From: Psychrobacter immobilis
GTDB lineage: Bacteria > Pseudomonadota > Gammaproteobacteria > Pseudomonadales > Moraxellaceae
Length of the DNA stretch: 64,000 bases
Assembly: GCF_904846285.1 (NCBI RefSeq)
Contig: NZ_CAJHAD010000008.1
Coordinates: 62,001-126,000, forward strand
Reading direction: 5' to 3'
In this document: piece after piece, positions 20,340 to 30,261 of the stretch
Layout: every line of letters starts with the position of its first letter
Position numbering within the stretch: position 1 is the first letter of the stretch
Made by a program: the position numbers and the translations under genes
Notes under the pieces: model-generated
The model's database searches: none
The model's input: the letters and a program-made list of their open reading frames with translations, nothing else
Told to the model about the DNA's origin: nothing

Positions 20340-21377
20340 ATGAGCACCACGCAGCCACCTGCTTTGACTACCTTAAATATCGCCACGCGCCAAAGCCCAT
20401 TGGCATTATGGCAAGCTGAGCATATTCGTGACCGCCTGTTGGCGCTTTATCCTGAGCTGACGATTAATCTGCTAAAAATTGTCACTAAAGGGGATAAGAT
20501 TTTGGATACGCCGCTGGCTAAAATTGGCGGCAAAGGTTTGTTCGTTAAGGAGCTTGAACAAGCGTTATATGACAGGCAGGCAGATATTGCGGTGCATTCT
20601 TTAAAAGACGTGCCGATGGAGTTACCAGAAGGCTTGACGTTGGGCGTCTACTGTAAACGTGCCTCGCCAACTGATGCTTTCGTTTCTAATACTTATCATA
20701 GTATCGATGAATTGCCGCAAGGCGCGGTGGTCGGTACCGCAAGCTTACGTCGCCAATGCCAAATTAAAGCTTATCGTCCCGATTTACAGATCAAAACTCT
20801 ACGTGGCAACGTTGGTACGCGCTTAGGGAAGCTCGATGCGGGCGAGTACGATGCCATTATTTTGGCCACCAGTGGTTTGCAGCGGATTGAGCTTGATGAA
20901 CGCATTCGTAGCGAGTTGGATATTGATATTTGCTTGCCAGCGGTTGGACAAGGCGCACTGGCGATTGAATGCCGTGAAGGTGATGATGAAGTTTTAAAAT
21001 TATTAGCGCCATTAAATGATGACAAAGCTCGTATCCGCCTTATCGCTGAGCGCGCATTGAACCGTCATTTACAAGGTGGCTGCCAAGTACCGATTGCGGC
21101 TTATGCGGTGTTACAAATGGCTGATACAGACAAAGATAGCAGTAGCAAAAACAATGGCCAAAATGGCAATAATGATGCAGGTGATACCTTGTGGCTACGC
21201 GGTCGCGTCGGTCAAGAAGATGGTAGTGAGGTACTCAAAGCTGATAAAAGCTTGACCTTAACGGGTAGCCAAGCTGAGCAAGAAGCGCAAGCCAACCAGC
21301 TAGGTATTGAAGTTGCTGAGATGCTACTAGCCATTGGTGCTGGTGATATTTTATCGGCCATTTATAATCCTAGATAG
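20340..21377 (+). CDS. hemC: Hydroxymethylbilane synthase (porphobilinogen deaminase)
   Basis: This enzyme of 345 residues joins four porphobilinogens into hydroxymethylbilane on the way to haem. Signatures are [18 protein letters not shown] near the N-terminus, [43 protein letters not shown] and the dipyrromethane-binding Cys in [12 protein letters not shown]. An insert of about 20 residues ([20 protein letters not shown]) interrupts domain 3, making it longer than the usual 310. ATG 20340 follows GAGG; an in-frame codon 66 bp upstream is not needed. hemD follows after 108 bp. Confidence 0.95.
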   Translation: MSTTQPPALTTLNIATRQSPLALWQAEHIRDRLLALYPELTINLLKIVTKGDKILDTPLAKIGGKGLFVKELEQALYDRQADIAVHSLKDVPMELPEGLTLGVYCKRASPTDAFVSNTYHSIDELPQGAVVGTASLRRQCQIKAYRPDLQIKTLRGNVGTRLGKLDAGEYDAIILATSGLQRIELDERIRSELDIDICLPAVGQGALAIECREGDDEVLKLLAPLNDDKARIRLIAERALNRHLQGGCQVPIAAYAVLQMADTDKDSSSKNNGQNGNNDAGDTLWLRGRVGQEDGSEVLKADKSLTLTGSQAEQEAQANQLGIEVAEMLLAIGAGDILSAIYNPR

Positions 21378-21485
21378 CAGCTATATTTAATAATATTTAA
21401 CTATTATTGCCATCTTAATCATAGCGTTGTTACTTATATGACTCTATGATTAAGCTTCCTTTCTTCCTAAGCTTTTTGTCACGGT

Positions 21486-22475
21486 ATGTTTATGTCTTGG
21501 TCATCACCGAATTCTACTGATTCCAATCAATTTATTGATAAGCCAGCATTGCTGCCGCAAGTGGTCATCAATGCGCGCCCAATCGAGCGTGCGGCACCGC
21601 TGACACAGCATTTACAAGCGGCAGGAATGTCGGTGATTGATATGCCGATGTTGACACTAGAATCGCGCGCAACTACCGAGCAAGATATGGGGTTGATGCG
21701 CCAATGGTTTGCAGGTGATTATCAAGCACTCGTTATTGTCAGTCCGACAGCCGCCGCCTCAGGGTTGGCTGTTTGGCAGGTGCTTGAGGATGAGCGCCAA
21801 GCTCAAAAATCTTGCGAAAATGCTAGCGCGCAAAAAGAGACGGAGCTTAAAGCTTTAAAAGCCCCAAGCCATTTGATAGCGGTCGGAGAAGCGACTGCGG
21901 CAGTGTTAGATGATGCAAAATTGGATGCATCAAGTTATCAAGTATTGCAGCCGTTAATTGCCAATAACGAAGGTATGTTAGCCATGCCTGAAATTGAAAG
22001 TCTGCAAGCAGGCGATAAGCTGTTGGTATGGCGCGGGCTCGGTGGGCGGCGCTTATTGGTTGATACGTTACAGGCGCGCGGCGTGCATATCGATAGCATC
22101 GCTTGGTATGAGCGCAAAATGCCTAGTGATGCTATGGCGCAGTATGAAGAGTGGCAAACGCAATTCCTTGCGCAGCAGTCTTTGCAGCAGACAACTTCAG
22201 TAGCACAGCCAAAGCCCATCGTGATTGTCAGTAGTGGCACGGCATTTGAGAACTGGGAAACCGTTGTTAAGGCAGTGGCAACCAAGGATTTAGAGTCCAA
22301 TAAAGGCAAAATGGCGAGTTCACAATTAAAACTCACCAATTTTGCGTATGTGGTATTAGGCGAGCGCTTAGCAAATATGGTCGCGCGTCAGCAACTAAGC
22401 TATTGGCGGGTGGAGGATTTGGCGCCAACAACAATTCTTGCAGCCATTAATTCACCCATAGTAGATTTAATGTAA
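21486..22475 (+). CDS. hemD: Uroporphyrinogen-III synthase
   Basis: This 329-residue protein cyclises hydroxymethylbilane to uroporphyrinogen III. The family is poorly conserved; support comes from its place after hemC and from NARPIERAAPLTQHLQAAGMSVIDMPMLTLE near the N-terminus, ALVIVSPTAAASGL, LIAVGEATAAVL, GDKLLVWRGLGGRRLLVDTLQARGVHIDSIAWYER and IVVSSGTAFENW-like strands. It is longer than the usual 250, with a charged insert near 105-125 (QAQKSCENASAQKETELKA). ATG 21486 and 21492 are both possible starts. Confidence 0.88.
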   Translation: MFMSWSSPNSTDSNQFIDKPALLPQVVINARPIERAAPLTQHLQAAGMSVIDMPMLTLESRATTEQDMGLMRQWFAGDYQALVIVSPTAAASGLAVWQVLEDERQAQKSCENASAQKETELKALKAPSHLIAVGEATAAVLDDAKLDASSYQVLQPLIANNEGMLAMPEIESLQAGDKLLVWRGLGGRRLLVDTLQARGVHIDSIAWYERKMPSDAMAQYEEWQTQFLAQQSLQQTTSVAQPKPIVIVSSGTAFENWETVVKAVATKDLESNKGKMASSQLKLTNFAYVVLGERLANMVARQQLSYWRVEDLAPTTILAAINSPIVDLM

Positions 22476-22552
22476 GCAAGAAAACACATTTTTCTTACTC
22501 TATTTATTTTATATTTGCTTAAAAAATTATCAATCACCAACGGTGCTGCCTT

Positions 22553-23500
22553 ATGTCCATTAATACTGAATCATTATCTAAGGAACCTTCTGCTATCCAG
22601 CAGCGCCGGCAAGCAAATATGTTTTTGGTACGCTTGCAATGGCTGGTGATTTTATTGCTTATCGCTGCTTTACTGTGGTTTTTTATCAATCAACAGCGTT
22701 TCGAGCGCAATGTGAATGAACGTTTGCAAAGCAACGAGCAAATGGTCAGCCGTCTCAATGAGATGGACGATCGTATCTTTGCCATGAGTCAGCAAACCTT
22801 GCCAGCACCTCGCGCTGCCGCCAGTAGCCAAGCTCAAAACCAGCTGGATTTATTGCGTATTCAAATACAAGCGGCTGATAGATTATTGGGAGACAATAAC
22901 GAGAGTGCAGCGATTGAGTTATTGCGCGGCCTACATTGGCAGCTGTCCCAAAGCAGTAATGAAATTGCCCCCGCACTGACCGTGGTCATTAAACAAAGCT
23001 TGGTAAAGGATATTGAACGTTTGCAGGCAAGAAGCTCGCAGCCGAGTCCGTGGCAGCTACAAAGCTTAGCCATTCAAAATATCCAAGAGTTTTTACACAG
23101 TTATGAACGTCTAACTAATACGGTTGGTCAAACTAATAGCACCGATAACAATGTAAATTTAACGCGCAGACAGCTTGTGATTCATGAAGTGATTATGACG
23201 TTGAATTTAGCCAGTCAAGCCAGCAATATGCGTGAAAAAGAGCAGTTGGTTGGCTATTTGCGCCAAGCACGTAAGCAGCTACAAACCTTAGAGCCACAGT
23301 CATCATTATCAGAACCCTCTACCAATAATAAAAACTCTCCAGCAACGAACAGCATAACCGCTAATAAAGATAAGGCGCAAACCAAATCCTCTCCGAATGA
23401 CATTACTGAGGTTATCGACTGGTTGGATCGATTGATTGCCAATGCGCCAAAACCAACGCCATTATTAACCACGCAAATTTTGGATAAGCCTAAGCGTTAG
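22553..23500 (+). CDS. HemX-like membrane-anchored protein
   Basis: This 315-residue protein has one membrane helix (about residues 28-48, WLVILLLIAALLWFFI) and a long helical periplasmic part. LDLLRIQIQAADRLLGDNNESAAIELLRGLH recalls the HemX family encoded after hemD in many gammaproteobacteria. HemX has been named a uroporphyrin-III methyltransferase by association, but no SAM-binding motif is seen here. A Ser/Asn-rich linker lies near 245-285. It starts 77 bp after hemD and is probably in the hem operon. Confidence 0.7.
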   Translation: MSINTESLSKEPSAIQQRRQANMFLVRLQWLVILLLIAALLWFFINQQRFERNVNERLQSNEQMVSRLNEMDDRIFAMSQQTLPAPRAAASSQAQNQLDLLRIQIQAADRLLGDNNESAAIELLRGLHWQLSQSSNEIAPALTVVIKQSLVKDIERLQARSSQPSPWQLQSLAIQNIQEFLHSYERLTNTVGQTNSTDNNVNLTRRQLVIHEVIMTLNLASQASNMREKEQLVGYLRQARKQLQTLEPQSSLSEPSTNNKNSPATNSITANKDKAQTKSSPNDITEVIDWLDRLIANAPKPTPLLTTQILDKPKR

Positions 23501-23547
23501 TGATAGTTTTCAAAATTCTATAAGATAAAAATAAGAGAAAGGCAGTG

Positions 23548-24039
23548 ATGAATAGTTTTGAGAACAATACAGCATTAAGTAATGAAAGTTCAGGTAACGT
23601 TCACCCTGACGAGTTAGCGCACTATCCAATTATTCATCATCAGCCAATTCATTGGGGTGAGATGGATGCTTTTAACCATCTAAATAATGTGGTTTTTTAT
23701 CGTTACGCGGAGTCAGCACGGATTGGCTATTTGCAGGCGCTCGGCATGTTTGATGGCAGCATGGTCACGGTCTTAGCGCAGTCAAGCTGCCAATATCTAC
23801 GTCCTGTGATTTATCCCGATACTTTATTATTAGGCGTGCGTTGTCAGCGTTTGGGTAATACCAGCATAGTAATCGAATATAGCTACTATAGCACCGCTCA
23901 GCAAGCTGTGGTCGCTACTGCTGATGCAGTTATTGTTCGTTTAGAGAGCGATGGCAAAACTAAGTTGCCATGGACATTTGAAGAGCGTGAACGCTTGTTG
24001 GGGCTGGAAAAAACAGTCGGTCATACGCCCGAACTTTAA
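23548..24039 (+). CDS. Acyl-CoA thioesterase, 4HBT (hotdog) family
   Basis: This protein of about 163 residues has the 4-hydroxybenzoyl-CoA thioesterase motif IHWGEMDAFNHLNNVVFYRYAESARIGYL near residue 36, with the catalytic acidic residue in the MDAFNH segment. It hydrolyses acyl-CoA thioesters in the cytoplasm; the preferred chain is unknown. ATG 23548 is preferred over the adjacent GTG 23545; AAAGG lies five to eight bases upstream. It follows the HemX-like gene by 47 bp and ends at a strong bidirectional terminator. Confidence 0.88.
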   Translation: MNSFENNTALSNESSGNVHPDELAHYPIIHHQPIHWGEMDAFNHLNNVVFYRYAESARIGYLQALGMFDGSMVTVLAQSSCQYLRPVIYPDTLLLGVRCQRLGNTSIVIEYSYYSTAQQAVVATADAVIVRLESDGKTKLPWTFEERERLLGLEKTVGHTPEL

Positions 24040-24116
24040 AAGAGAGTTTATTTATTAAGTTATAAATACTGCTAGAATGATACTGATAAGATAAAACTCA
24101 TTAATAAAAAACCATT

Positions 24117-24152
24117 AAGAAAGGCACGCTAATATATTAGCGTGCCTTTCTT
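24117..24152. terminator. Perfect palindromic terminator between convergent genes
   Basis: AAGAAAGGCACGCTAATA (24117-24134) and its exact complement (24135-24152) form an 18-bp stem. The T-rich side is interrupted (CTTTCTT), but its place between the thioesterase and ribB supports bidirectional termination. Confidence 0.8.
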
Positions 24153-24187
24153 GTCCTCTTTCTACTGCTTAATTTTACTATTAGTCT

Positions 24188-25300
24188 TTATTTTTGCTTA
24201 GGTGCGTGAACAAAATCAACAACGTTCAAATCAAAGCCTGACAAGGCATAAAACTTCATCGGTGATGATAGTAAGCGCATATCACGAACCCCTAAATGGC
24301 GTAAAATCTGTGCGCCAACCCCAATGCTGCGATACGGCTGCTGAGCAATGGTTGAGATTGATTGATTTTCAGCAGCTTTATCAAGCGCATCTCCTAAATC
24401 AATCGGTTGATGGTTGCCAATCCAAACCAGTACCCCACGTTCTGAATCTTGTATTTCTTCTAGCGCTGAACGTACACTCCAGCCGCTACGACCAGTTGCA
24501 TCATTTTTCGCCGCAAATAAGTCACGTAATGGATGGAAGCCATGAACACGAACGGTACTGACGCCTTCGCCTACATCACCTTTTACTAAAGCCAAATGAG
24601 TTTCGTCAGCACCAAACTCGCGGAAACGATGCAGAGTAAAAGTACCATATTCTGTCTCAAACGGATGTGATTCAATTTCTTCGACCGTTTGCTCATTGGC
24701 AATGCGGTAGTTAATCAGGTCAGCAATCGTACCAATCTTCAGACCATGCTCTTTGGCAAATATTTCTAGATCATCACGACGTGCCATCGTCCCGTCATCA
24801 TTGATGATTTCAACGATAACTGCTGCTGGCTCCAAACCTGCTAGGCGAGCCAAATCACAACCAGCTTCGGTATGACCGGCACGATGCAGGACGCCACCAT
24901 TTTGAGCCATAATCGGGAAAATATGCCCAGGCTGGACGATATCTTCTGGTTTTGCTGAAGAAGAAACAGCTGCTTGAATAGTACGCGCACGGTCAGCGGC
25001 AGAAATACCTGTCGTGACGCCTTCAGCCGCTTCAATAGAAACGGTAAAGTTGGTGCTAAATTTTGCCTCGTTGCGGTCTGACATCAGTGGCAGTGCCAGC
25101 TGCTGACAGCGTGCTTCTGACAAGGTCAAACAAACCAAACCACGCGCATGGGTAATCATAAAGTTAATATCATCAGGGCGCACGTGGGTCGCTGCCATAA
25201 TGATATCGCCTTCGTTTTCGCGATCTTCGTCATCCATTAAGATGACCATTTTTCCAGCACGAATATCTTCGATAATCTCAGGAATCGTATTTAAACTCAT
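24188..25300 (-). CDS. ribB: 3,4-dihydroxy-2-butanone 4-phosphate synthase with inactive RibA-like domain
   Basis: This protein has 370 residues. The RibB half (about 1-205) is intact: MVILMDDEDRENEGDIIMAA, SDRNEAKFSTNFTVSIEA, GHIFPIMAQNGGVLHRAGHTEA. It makes the four-carbon precursor of riboflavin from ribulose 5-phosphate. The second half resembles GTP cyclohydrolase II, but the zinc-binding C-x2-GD-x8-C-x-C motif is missing: the region reads RVHGFHPLRDLFAAKN without any of its cysteines. So only RibB activity is expected. Start MSLNTIPE at 25300; an upstream in-frame TTG adds four residues. I find no FMN riboswitch upstream. Confidence 0.92.
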   Translation of the reverse strand: MSLNTIPEIIEDIRAGKMVILMDDEDRENEGDIIMAATHVRPDDINFMITHARGLVCLTLSEARCQQLALPLMSDRNEAKFSTNFTVSIEAAEGVTTGISAADRARTIQAAVSSSAKPEDIVQPGHIFPIMAQNGGVLHRAGHTEAGCDLARLAGLEPAAVIVEIINDDGTMARRDDLEIFAKEHGLKIGTIADLINYRIANEQTVEEIESHPFETEYGTFTLHRFREFGADETHLALVKGDVGEGVSTVRVHGFHPLRDLFAAKNDATGRSGWSVRSALEEIQDSERGVLVWIGNHQPIDLGDALDKAAENQSISTIAQQPYRSIGVGAQILRHLGVRDMRLLSSPMKFYALSGFDLNVVDFVHAPKQK

Positions 25301-25437
25301 AGGAAGTCTCAATATTTTATTATGTGTAGATAGGTTTAATTCGGGATATAAATGTTTATCTGCCTATTGTAGCAGTAGATTGATCCAATCGCTGCTGTGC
25401 TAAAGCAAAACCTGCCTTAGTTAGAGCCATATGCTAT

Positions 25438-25484
25438 AAAAATGACCTACTCAATTGGCTTATATATTGTTATGAGGTCATTTT
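25438..25484 (-). terminator. Probable terminator between rarA and ribB
   Basis: Arms AAAATGACCT (25439-25448) and AGGTCATTTT (25475-25484) are exact complements around a 26-nt AT-rich loop. On the minus strand the stem ends in TTTTT. The long loop makes it less certain. Confidence 0.6.
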
Positions 25485-25582
25485 AACGTTTTTCACCCCA
25501 GCGTGCTGCCTCATCTTGACAATCTGTCAATTAATAGGTTAAAAATAGTAATAAGTATTATCAATGATGCAAACCTATAATC

Positions 25583-26872
25583 TTAATTGTTACTGGCCGC
25601 TTGACTCTTTAGCCAGTCCATAAATTGTTTGCTGTGTTGCTCGCGCTGATTGTCAGCAAATTTATAAAAACTTGTCCCGATTAAATTATCGGGCAAATAG
25701 CTTTGTGGGTAATAGTGGTTGGGATAATCGTGCGGATATGCGTAGCCTTGACCATAGCCTTGATTACGCATCAATTTGGTCACGCCATTACGCAAATGCA
25801 GCGGCACAGGTGAGGCGTCTTTCTCAGCGAGTGCCATCGCCGCATTAATGGCTTTATAAGTACTGTTGCTTTTGGCGCTGGTCGCAAGATACACCACCAC
25901 TTGCCCTAAGATAATGCGCGCTTCTGGCATACCGATAGATTGCACACTACGCAAAGCGGCATCAGCAAGGAGTAGGGCATTAGGGTTGGCATTGCCAATA
26001 TCTTCACTGGCCAAAATTACTAAGCGACGCGCAATAAAATCAGCAGGCTCACCTCCAATCAACATCCTCGCCATCCAATAAAGTGCCGCATCTGGGTCTG
26101 AGCCGCGTACGGATTTTATCATGGCAGATATAATATCGTAATGCTGCTCGCCATCTTTATCGTAGCGTACGAGCGCGGTCTGAGCGACACGGGCGACCAA
26201 TTCATCATCGATAATTAATGGTGAATGCTTCATATCCGCCGTCTGAATAGCAAGCTCTAATAAATTGAGCGCTTTTCTAGCATCACCATGCGCTAATTGG
26301 CTAATCGTCTGTTGCGCCTGCAAATCAACCGTCAAATTTTTCAGAATGTTATCTTCTAAAAGTGCACGCTGTAATACCGCACTGATTTGCTCAGGCGTTA
26401 GCGGCTCTAGACGATAAACTTGGCAGCGGGATAACAGCGCGTTATTCACACTAAATGACGGATTTTCAGTCGTCGCGCCAATTAAAGTAATATCACCTGA
26501 CTCTACTGCCCCAAGTAACGCATCTTGCTGGGCTTTATTAAAACGGTGAATCTCATCAATAAATACCACAGGCGACTCGAAGCTTAACGAATCCTTACTA
26601 TCTAACACCTCACGTAATTGCTTAACGCCAGTGTTTAATGCTGATAGCGCATGAAAGGGTCGTCCTACGGCATCAGCTAATAGCATCGCTATGGTGGTTT
26701 TACCGATGCCCGCTTCGCCATGCAAAATAATCGACGGCAGATGCCCTTGCTCGACCAAGCGCCGTAACGGTGCACCCGCTGCTAACAGGTGCTCTTGACC
26801 AATAATAGCATCAAGGGTCGCAGGGCGCATACGCTGAGCAAGAGGGGTATCGGCATGAAAATTCGGTGGCAT
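25583..26872 (-). CDS. rarA: Replication-associated recombination protein RarA (MgsA)
   Basis: This AAA+ ATPase has about 429 residues. [21 protein letters not shown] opens the protein, followed by Walker [11 protein letters not shown], Walker [20 protein letters not shown], sensor 1 [14 protein letters not shown], the Arg finger in [13 protein letters not shown] and the C-terminal tetramerisation part ([28 protein letters not shown]). RarA acts at stalled replication forks and is related to clamp-loader subunits. Start MPPNFHAD at 26872 is preferred to one 18 bp upstream. The divergent HExxH gene begins 265 bp away. Confidence 0.95.
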   Translation of the reverse strand: MPPNFHADTPLAQRMRPATLDAIIGQEHLLAAGAPLRRLVEQGHLPSIILHGEAGIGKTTIAMLLADAVGRPFHALSALNTGVKQLREVLDSKDSLSFESPVVFIDEIHRFNKAQQDALLGAVESGDITLIGATTENPSFSVNNALLSRCQVYRLEPLTPEQISAVLQRALLEDNILKNLTVDLQAQQTISQLAHGDARKALNLLELAIQTADMKHSPLIIDDELVARVAQTALVRYDKDGEQHYDIISAMIKSVRGSDPDAALYWMARMLIGGEPADFIARRLVILASEDIGNANPNALLLADAALRSVQSIGMPEARIILGQVVVYLATSAKSNSTYKAINAAMALAEKDASPVPLHLRNGVTKLMRNQGYGQGYAYPHDYPNHYYPQSYLPDNLIGTSFYKFADNQREQHSKQFMDWLKSQAASNN

Positions 26873-27137
26873 AAAGGTCTCTATTATCAATTAAATAGCT
26901 TTTAATTTTTATGGGGTAAAGTCTTTATTTTAAGCTTGATGTTAAAAAAGAATATATATTCTAGCTAGGCTAACGCAGATTTACGTTAATAGAAGTCAAC
27001 TAAGTGTACAACTTATGTCTTAGCTACTTTATTTTTTAAGTTTTTATCCCTATTAAAGGCTTAATAGTTCTATAAAGAATCGTACTTATAGAATAATATT
27101 CTAAACGCTCAATTTTTGTATATAAGGTAAGACAGTA

Positions 27138-27683
27138 ATGAGGTTGCAGTCGACTTTTAAGCGTTTATTTAAGCGCTCTATAGCTGCTAGAGGCTCAAAG
27201 CAACAATCACGTCATCTGACTGATGGAGAGATAGCTTTGGCACGCTCAGTATTTGGTGACAGCCTCAAGCTTGATAGCGTGCAGCTTAAAACCGCATGGT
27301 GGGTTTTAAAATATTACGCTGTTAGCCCTAATGGCAATATTTATTTCCATCCGGCTGACTGGGTCACAGATTTTAGCCAATGTTCCTTGGGTAAGCAAAG
27401 CTGGCTTATCCATGAATTGACCCACGTTTGGCAGTTGCAGCACGGTCTTAAAGTCGTACGCGGCGCTATCATAAATCGTCGTTATGATTATGTACTTGAA
27501 GCAGGTAAGTCTTTTTTTAACTATGGCATTGAGCAGCAGGCACGTATGGTACAAGACTATTTTGTCCGTCGTCATCATGGTCATGACTGTCGGGATTTTG
27601 AAGCTTGCATTCCATTTTTAAAGGCGCAAAAGCTTGATACTAATCATCATAGCCATGACAATCACAGTTCGTTTAAAGTTTAA
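27138..27683 (+). CDS. HExxH metalloprotease-like, vgr-related protein
   Basis: This 181-residue protein resembles proteins annotated as vgr-related or Rhs-element Vgr proteins in Acinetobacter. It opens its conserved part with LTDGEIALARSVFGDSLKLDSV (about 28-50), then SPNGNIYFHPADW, the zinc motif LIHELTHVWQLQHG (HExxH, near residue 95) and YGIEQQARMVQDYF (near 133), whose Glu is a plausible third ligand. This suggests a gluzincin-like zinc peptidase or a binding fold derived from one. The N-terminus is basic with no clear signal peptide. No type VI secretion genes are present. Function is unproven. Confidence 0.7.
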   Translation: MRLQSTFKRLFKRSIAARGSKQQSRHLTDGEIALARSVFGDSLKLDSVQLKTAWWVLKYYAVSPNGNIYFHPADWVTDFSQCSLGKQSWLIHELTHVWQLQHGLKVVRGAIINRRYDYVLEAGKSFFNYGIEQQARMVQDYFVRRHHGHDCRDFEACIPFLKAQKLDTNHHSHDNHSSFKV

Positions 27684-27888
27684 CCTTTCTATTATGCTTA
27701 AATATTTATATGATGGCTTAAGCTGTTTATGATTACAGACAGGAATTATTATAAAAAAATGATCATAAAAAGCTCTAGAATTTATTACTCAATTGAGTCA
27801 ATAACGCTTCTAAAAATACCATTAGTTATGGACAGTATCATCACGTTGGCTTTTACTTTTTCTGCTTTTAATAAGGATATGAATTCGG

Positions 27889-28857
27889 ATGTTTAAACTC
27901 TTATCAGTAAAACCTGACATTGATGCTAATCATCGCTCTATAAATGTAGCCATGATTCGACCGTATAAAGCACCGACATTGATTGCGGCAGCACTGACTG
28001 GTGTACTGTTAGTAAGTGGTTGTCAGCAGCAAGCCGAAGAGCCAATACCCGATAGCAGTCAAACTAAAGAGAAAACCAGCGCTGAAGACAGTCAGCCTAT
28101 GCGCAAAAGCGATTCTGCTGCTGCTCGTATAGAACAGTTTCAGCCTTTGTATCTTGCGCAAGCCAAAGGGTTACAGCAACGCTTGCAAGCGGAATATGAA
28201 TCGCTACAAGCGGCAGATGCGTCAGACAGTAGCAATGACTTGTTGCCTGATAGTACAACTGCTGATCAAACAACGAATAATAATCAAACGACTAATTCTG
28301 AGCAAATAGCAAAGTCAACTGCTACGGATTCAGCCGCAGCTAAGGAAAATAGCAATAGTGATTCTAACGCTAGCAGTAACTCTGATATTGATGCTACTTT
28401 AGAGACTGATATTAATACCAGTACAGAAGTGGGCGAGCGCGATTTAACCGTGCTTAAGCGTATTAGTCTTGAGCCGCGTAAACCAGTGATGTTGACAGAT
28501 AAGCAGATTATAGACAGTTATCAGCAAGCGATGGAAGCCCTTTATCAGCCTGTGACCACACCACTTAGTGCGGAAGATGTTGATACTCTAATCAATATCG
28601 CGACATTGGTACCACAGGTATTTGAACATGCAGAAATCGCCGGTAGACTAAGTGCAAAAAGCCCAGCGTTGGCACGTTTGATTATTCAGCATCAAGTATG
28701 GGAGCAAATAGAAGCCCAGCAAGTCATTGATATGCAGCAAATGAAAATCAATCAGCAGCAAGAGTTTGAAATGCTGATGGCGAAATTCAATGAAACCATT
28801 AAAGGCTATGATGAGCAAATTGCCAAATATGAGCAGACGTTAAAAGAGTTCCAGTAA
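27889..28857 (+). CDS. Putative lipoprotein with C-terminal coiled coil
   Basis: This 322-residue protein has a lipobox LLVSGC (Cys45 with this start) after a hydrophobic stretch IAAALTGVLLVSG, so it is probably a lipid-anchored envelope protein. A long Ser/Asn/Thr/Asp-rich linker (about 50-185) precedes a helical domain (ISLEPRKPVMLTDKQIIDSYQQAMEAL) and a C-terminal Gln/Glu-rich coiled coil (QQMKINQQQEFEMLMAKFNET). The start is uncertain: ATG 27889 has AAGGA 11-12 bases upstream but gives a long n-region; ATG 27952 gives a normal signal peptide but has no Shine-Dalgarno. I do not recognise a family. Confidence 0.72.
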   Translation: MFKLLSVKPDIDANHRSINVAMIRPYKAPTLIAAALTGVLLVSGCQQQAEEPIPDSSQTKEKTSAEDSQPMRKSDSAAARIEQFQPLYLAQAKGLQQRLQAEYESLQAADASDSSNDLLPDSTTADQTTNNNQTTNSEQIAKSTATDSAAAKENSNSDSNASSNSDIDATLETDINTSTEVGERDLTVLKRISLEPRKPVMLTDKQIIDSYQQAMEALYQPVTTPLSAEDVDTLINIATLVPQVFEHAEIAGRLSAKSPALARLIIQHQVWEQIEAQQVIDMQQMKINQQQEFEMLMAKFNETIKGYDEQIAKYEQTLKEFQ

Positions 28858-28912
28858 AAATTTAAAGTATTAGAGTTGACTTGCTCAATAAATCTTATTA
28901 AAGATAGACCAT

Positions 28913-28942
28913 AAAAAATCCCGCTATCGTAGCGGGATTTTT
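28913..28942. terminator. Bidirectional terminator, lipoprotein gene / gltA
   Basis: AAAAATCCCGCTA and TAGCGGGATTTTT pair perfectly around TCG. A and T tracts on both sides serve the convergent genes. Confidence 0.92.
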
Positions 28943-28980
28943 ATGTGTCTAATTTTTATACTGCTAAAATAAAAGACTGA

Positions 28981-30261
28981 CTATTTACGGTCTTCGACTT
29001 TAACGAATTCGCGTTTTGTCTCACCAGTATATAACTGACGTGGGCGACCGATTTTGAACGGTGCGCTGTGCATCTCTAACCAATGGCTAATCCAACCAGA
29101 AGTACGCGCTAGTGAGAAGATAACGGTAAACATTGACGTTGGGATACCGATGGCTTTAAGGATAATGCCAGAGTAGAAATCAACGTTTGGATACAAGTTA
29201 CGCTCAACGAAGAACGGGTCTTCTAAAGCAATTTTCTCAAGTGCCATCGCAAGCTCAAGCTTAGGATCATTGATACCTAATGCGCCTAAGACTTCGTCAC
29301 AAGTTTCTTTCATTACTTGTGCGCGTGGGTCAAAGTTTTTGTAAACACGGTGACCAAAGCCCATTAGTTTCACTTCACGGCTTTTTACTTTTTCCATGAA
29401 TGCTGGTACGTTTTCAACTGTACCAATTTCATCTAACATAGTGAGTACGGCTTCGTTGGCGCCGCCATGTGATGGACCCCAAAGGGCAGCGATACCAGCG
29501 GCGATACAAGCGTAAGGGTTTGCGCCAGTAGAGCCAGCTAACCGTACCGTAGACGTTGAAGCGTTTTGCTCATGGTCAGCATGCAAAGTAAAGATTTTGT
29601 CCATAGCGCGAGTGATGACATCGTTGGTTTTATAATCAACATCAGCAGGCGTTGCAAACATCATATATAAGAAGTTTTCAGCATAATTGAAGTCATTACG
29701 CGGATACATGAACGGTTCGCCCTGTGAGTATTTATAACTCATCGCCGCAAGCGTTGGCATTTTAGCGATTAGACGGATAGCAGTGATTTCACGATGCTCT
29801 TCGTTGCTTACATCAAGATTTTCATGATAGAACGCTGATAAAGCACCAACGACACCGACCATGATAGCCATTGGATGGGCGTCACGGCGGAAGCCTTCAA
29901 AGAATTTACGTAACTGGTCATGAACGCCAGTATGCTTACGGACTTTTTCATAGAAATCCGCTTTTTGCTCAGCATTAGGCAAATCACCATGAATCAGCGC
30001 ATACGCCACTTCTAAATATTCAGCATTATTTGCTAACTCATCGATAGGATAGCCGCGATGCAACAGCTCGCCTTTGCCACCATCAATAAAGGTGATTTTT
30101 GATTCGACAGGCGCAGTTGCCATAAAACCTGGATCGTAGGTCCAGTAGCCAGCTTGTTGAAAAGCAGCAACTTCGATAACTGACGGCCCTAAAGTACCTT
30201 CAATAATAGGAAGTTGGTAATCCTTACCATCTACGGTTAATGTGGCTTGATTATCAGCCAT
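28981..30261 (-). CDS. gltA: Citrate synthase
   Basis: This 426-residue type II citrate synthase condenses acetyl-CoA and oxaloacetate, the entry to the TCA cycle. Catalytic and signature regions: [36 protein letters not shown] (His), [16 protein letters not shown] (His) and the Asp in NVDFYSG. The N-terminal beta domain ([19 protein letters not shown]) is that of the hexameric gram-negative enzymes. GGAG lies nine bases before the ATG. It is transcribed away from sdhC across a spacer of about 1.1 kb. Confidence 0.97.
   Translation of the reverse strand: MADNQATLTVDGKDYQLPIIEGTLGPSVIEVAAFQQAGYWTYDPGFMATAPVESKITFIDGGKGELLHRGYPIDELANNAEYLEVAYALIHGDLPNAEQKADFYEKVRKHTGVHDQLRKFFEGFRRDAHPMAIMVGVVGALSAFYHENLDVSNEEHREITAIRLIAKMPTLAAMSYKYSQGEPFMYPRNDFNYAENFLYMMFATPADVDYKTNDVITRAMDKIFTLHADHEQNASTSTVRLAGSTGANPYACIAAGIAALWGPSHGGANEAVLTMLDEIGTVENVPAFMEKVKSREVKLMGFGHRVYKNFDPRAQVMKETCDEVLGALGINDPKLELAMALEKIALEDPFFVERNLYPNVDFYSGIILKAIGIPTSMFTVIFSLARTSGWISHWLEMHSAPFKIGRPRQLYTGETKREFVKVEDRK

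Noticed and set aside
21938-22339. 133-codon minus-strand frame inside hemD
   Set aside because: Antisense to hemD; no motif and Cys-rich.
25301-25582. FMN riboswitch upstream of ribB
   Set aside because: Looked for the RFN conserved blocks on the minus strand; only a short TTGACA-ATC-TGTCAA palindrome (25516-25530) and a terminator-like inverted repeat were found.
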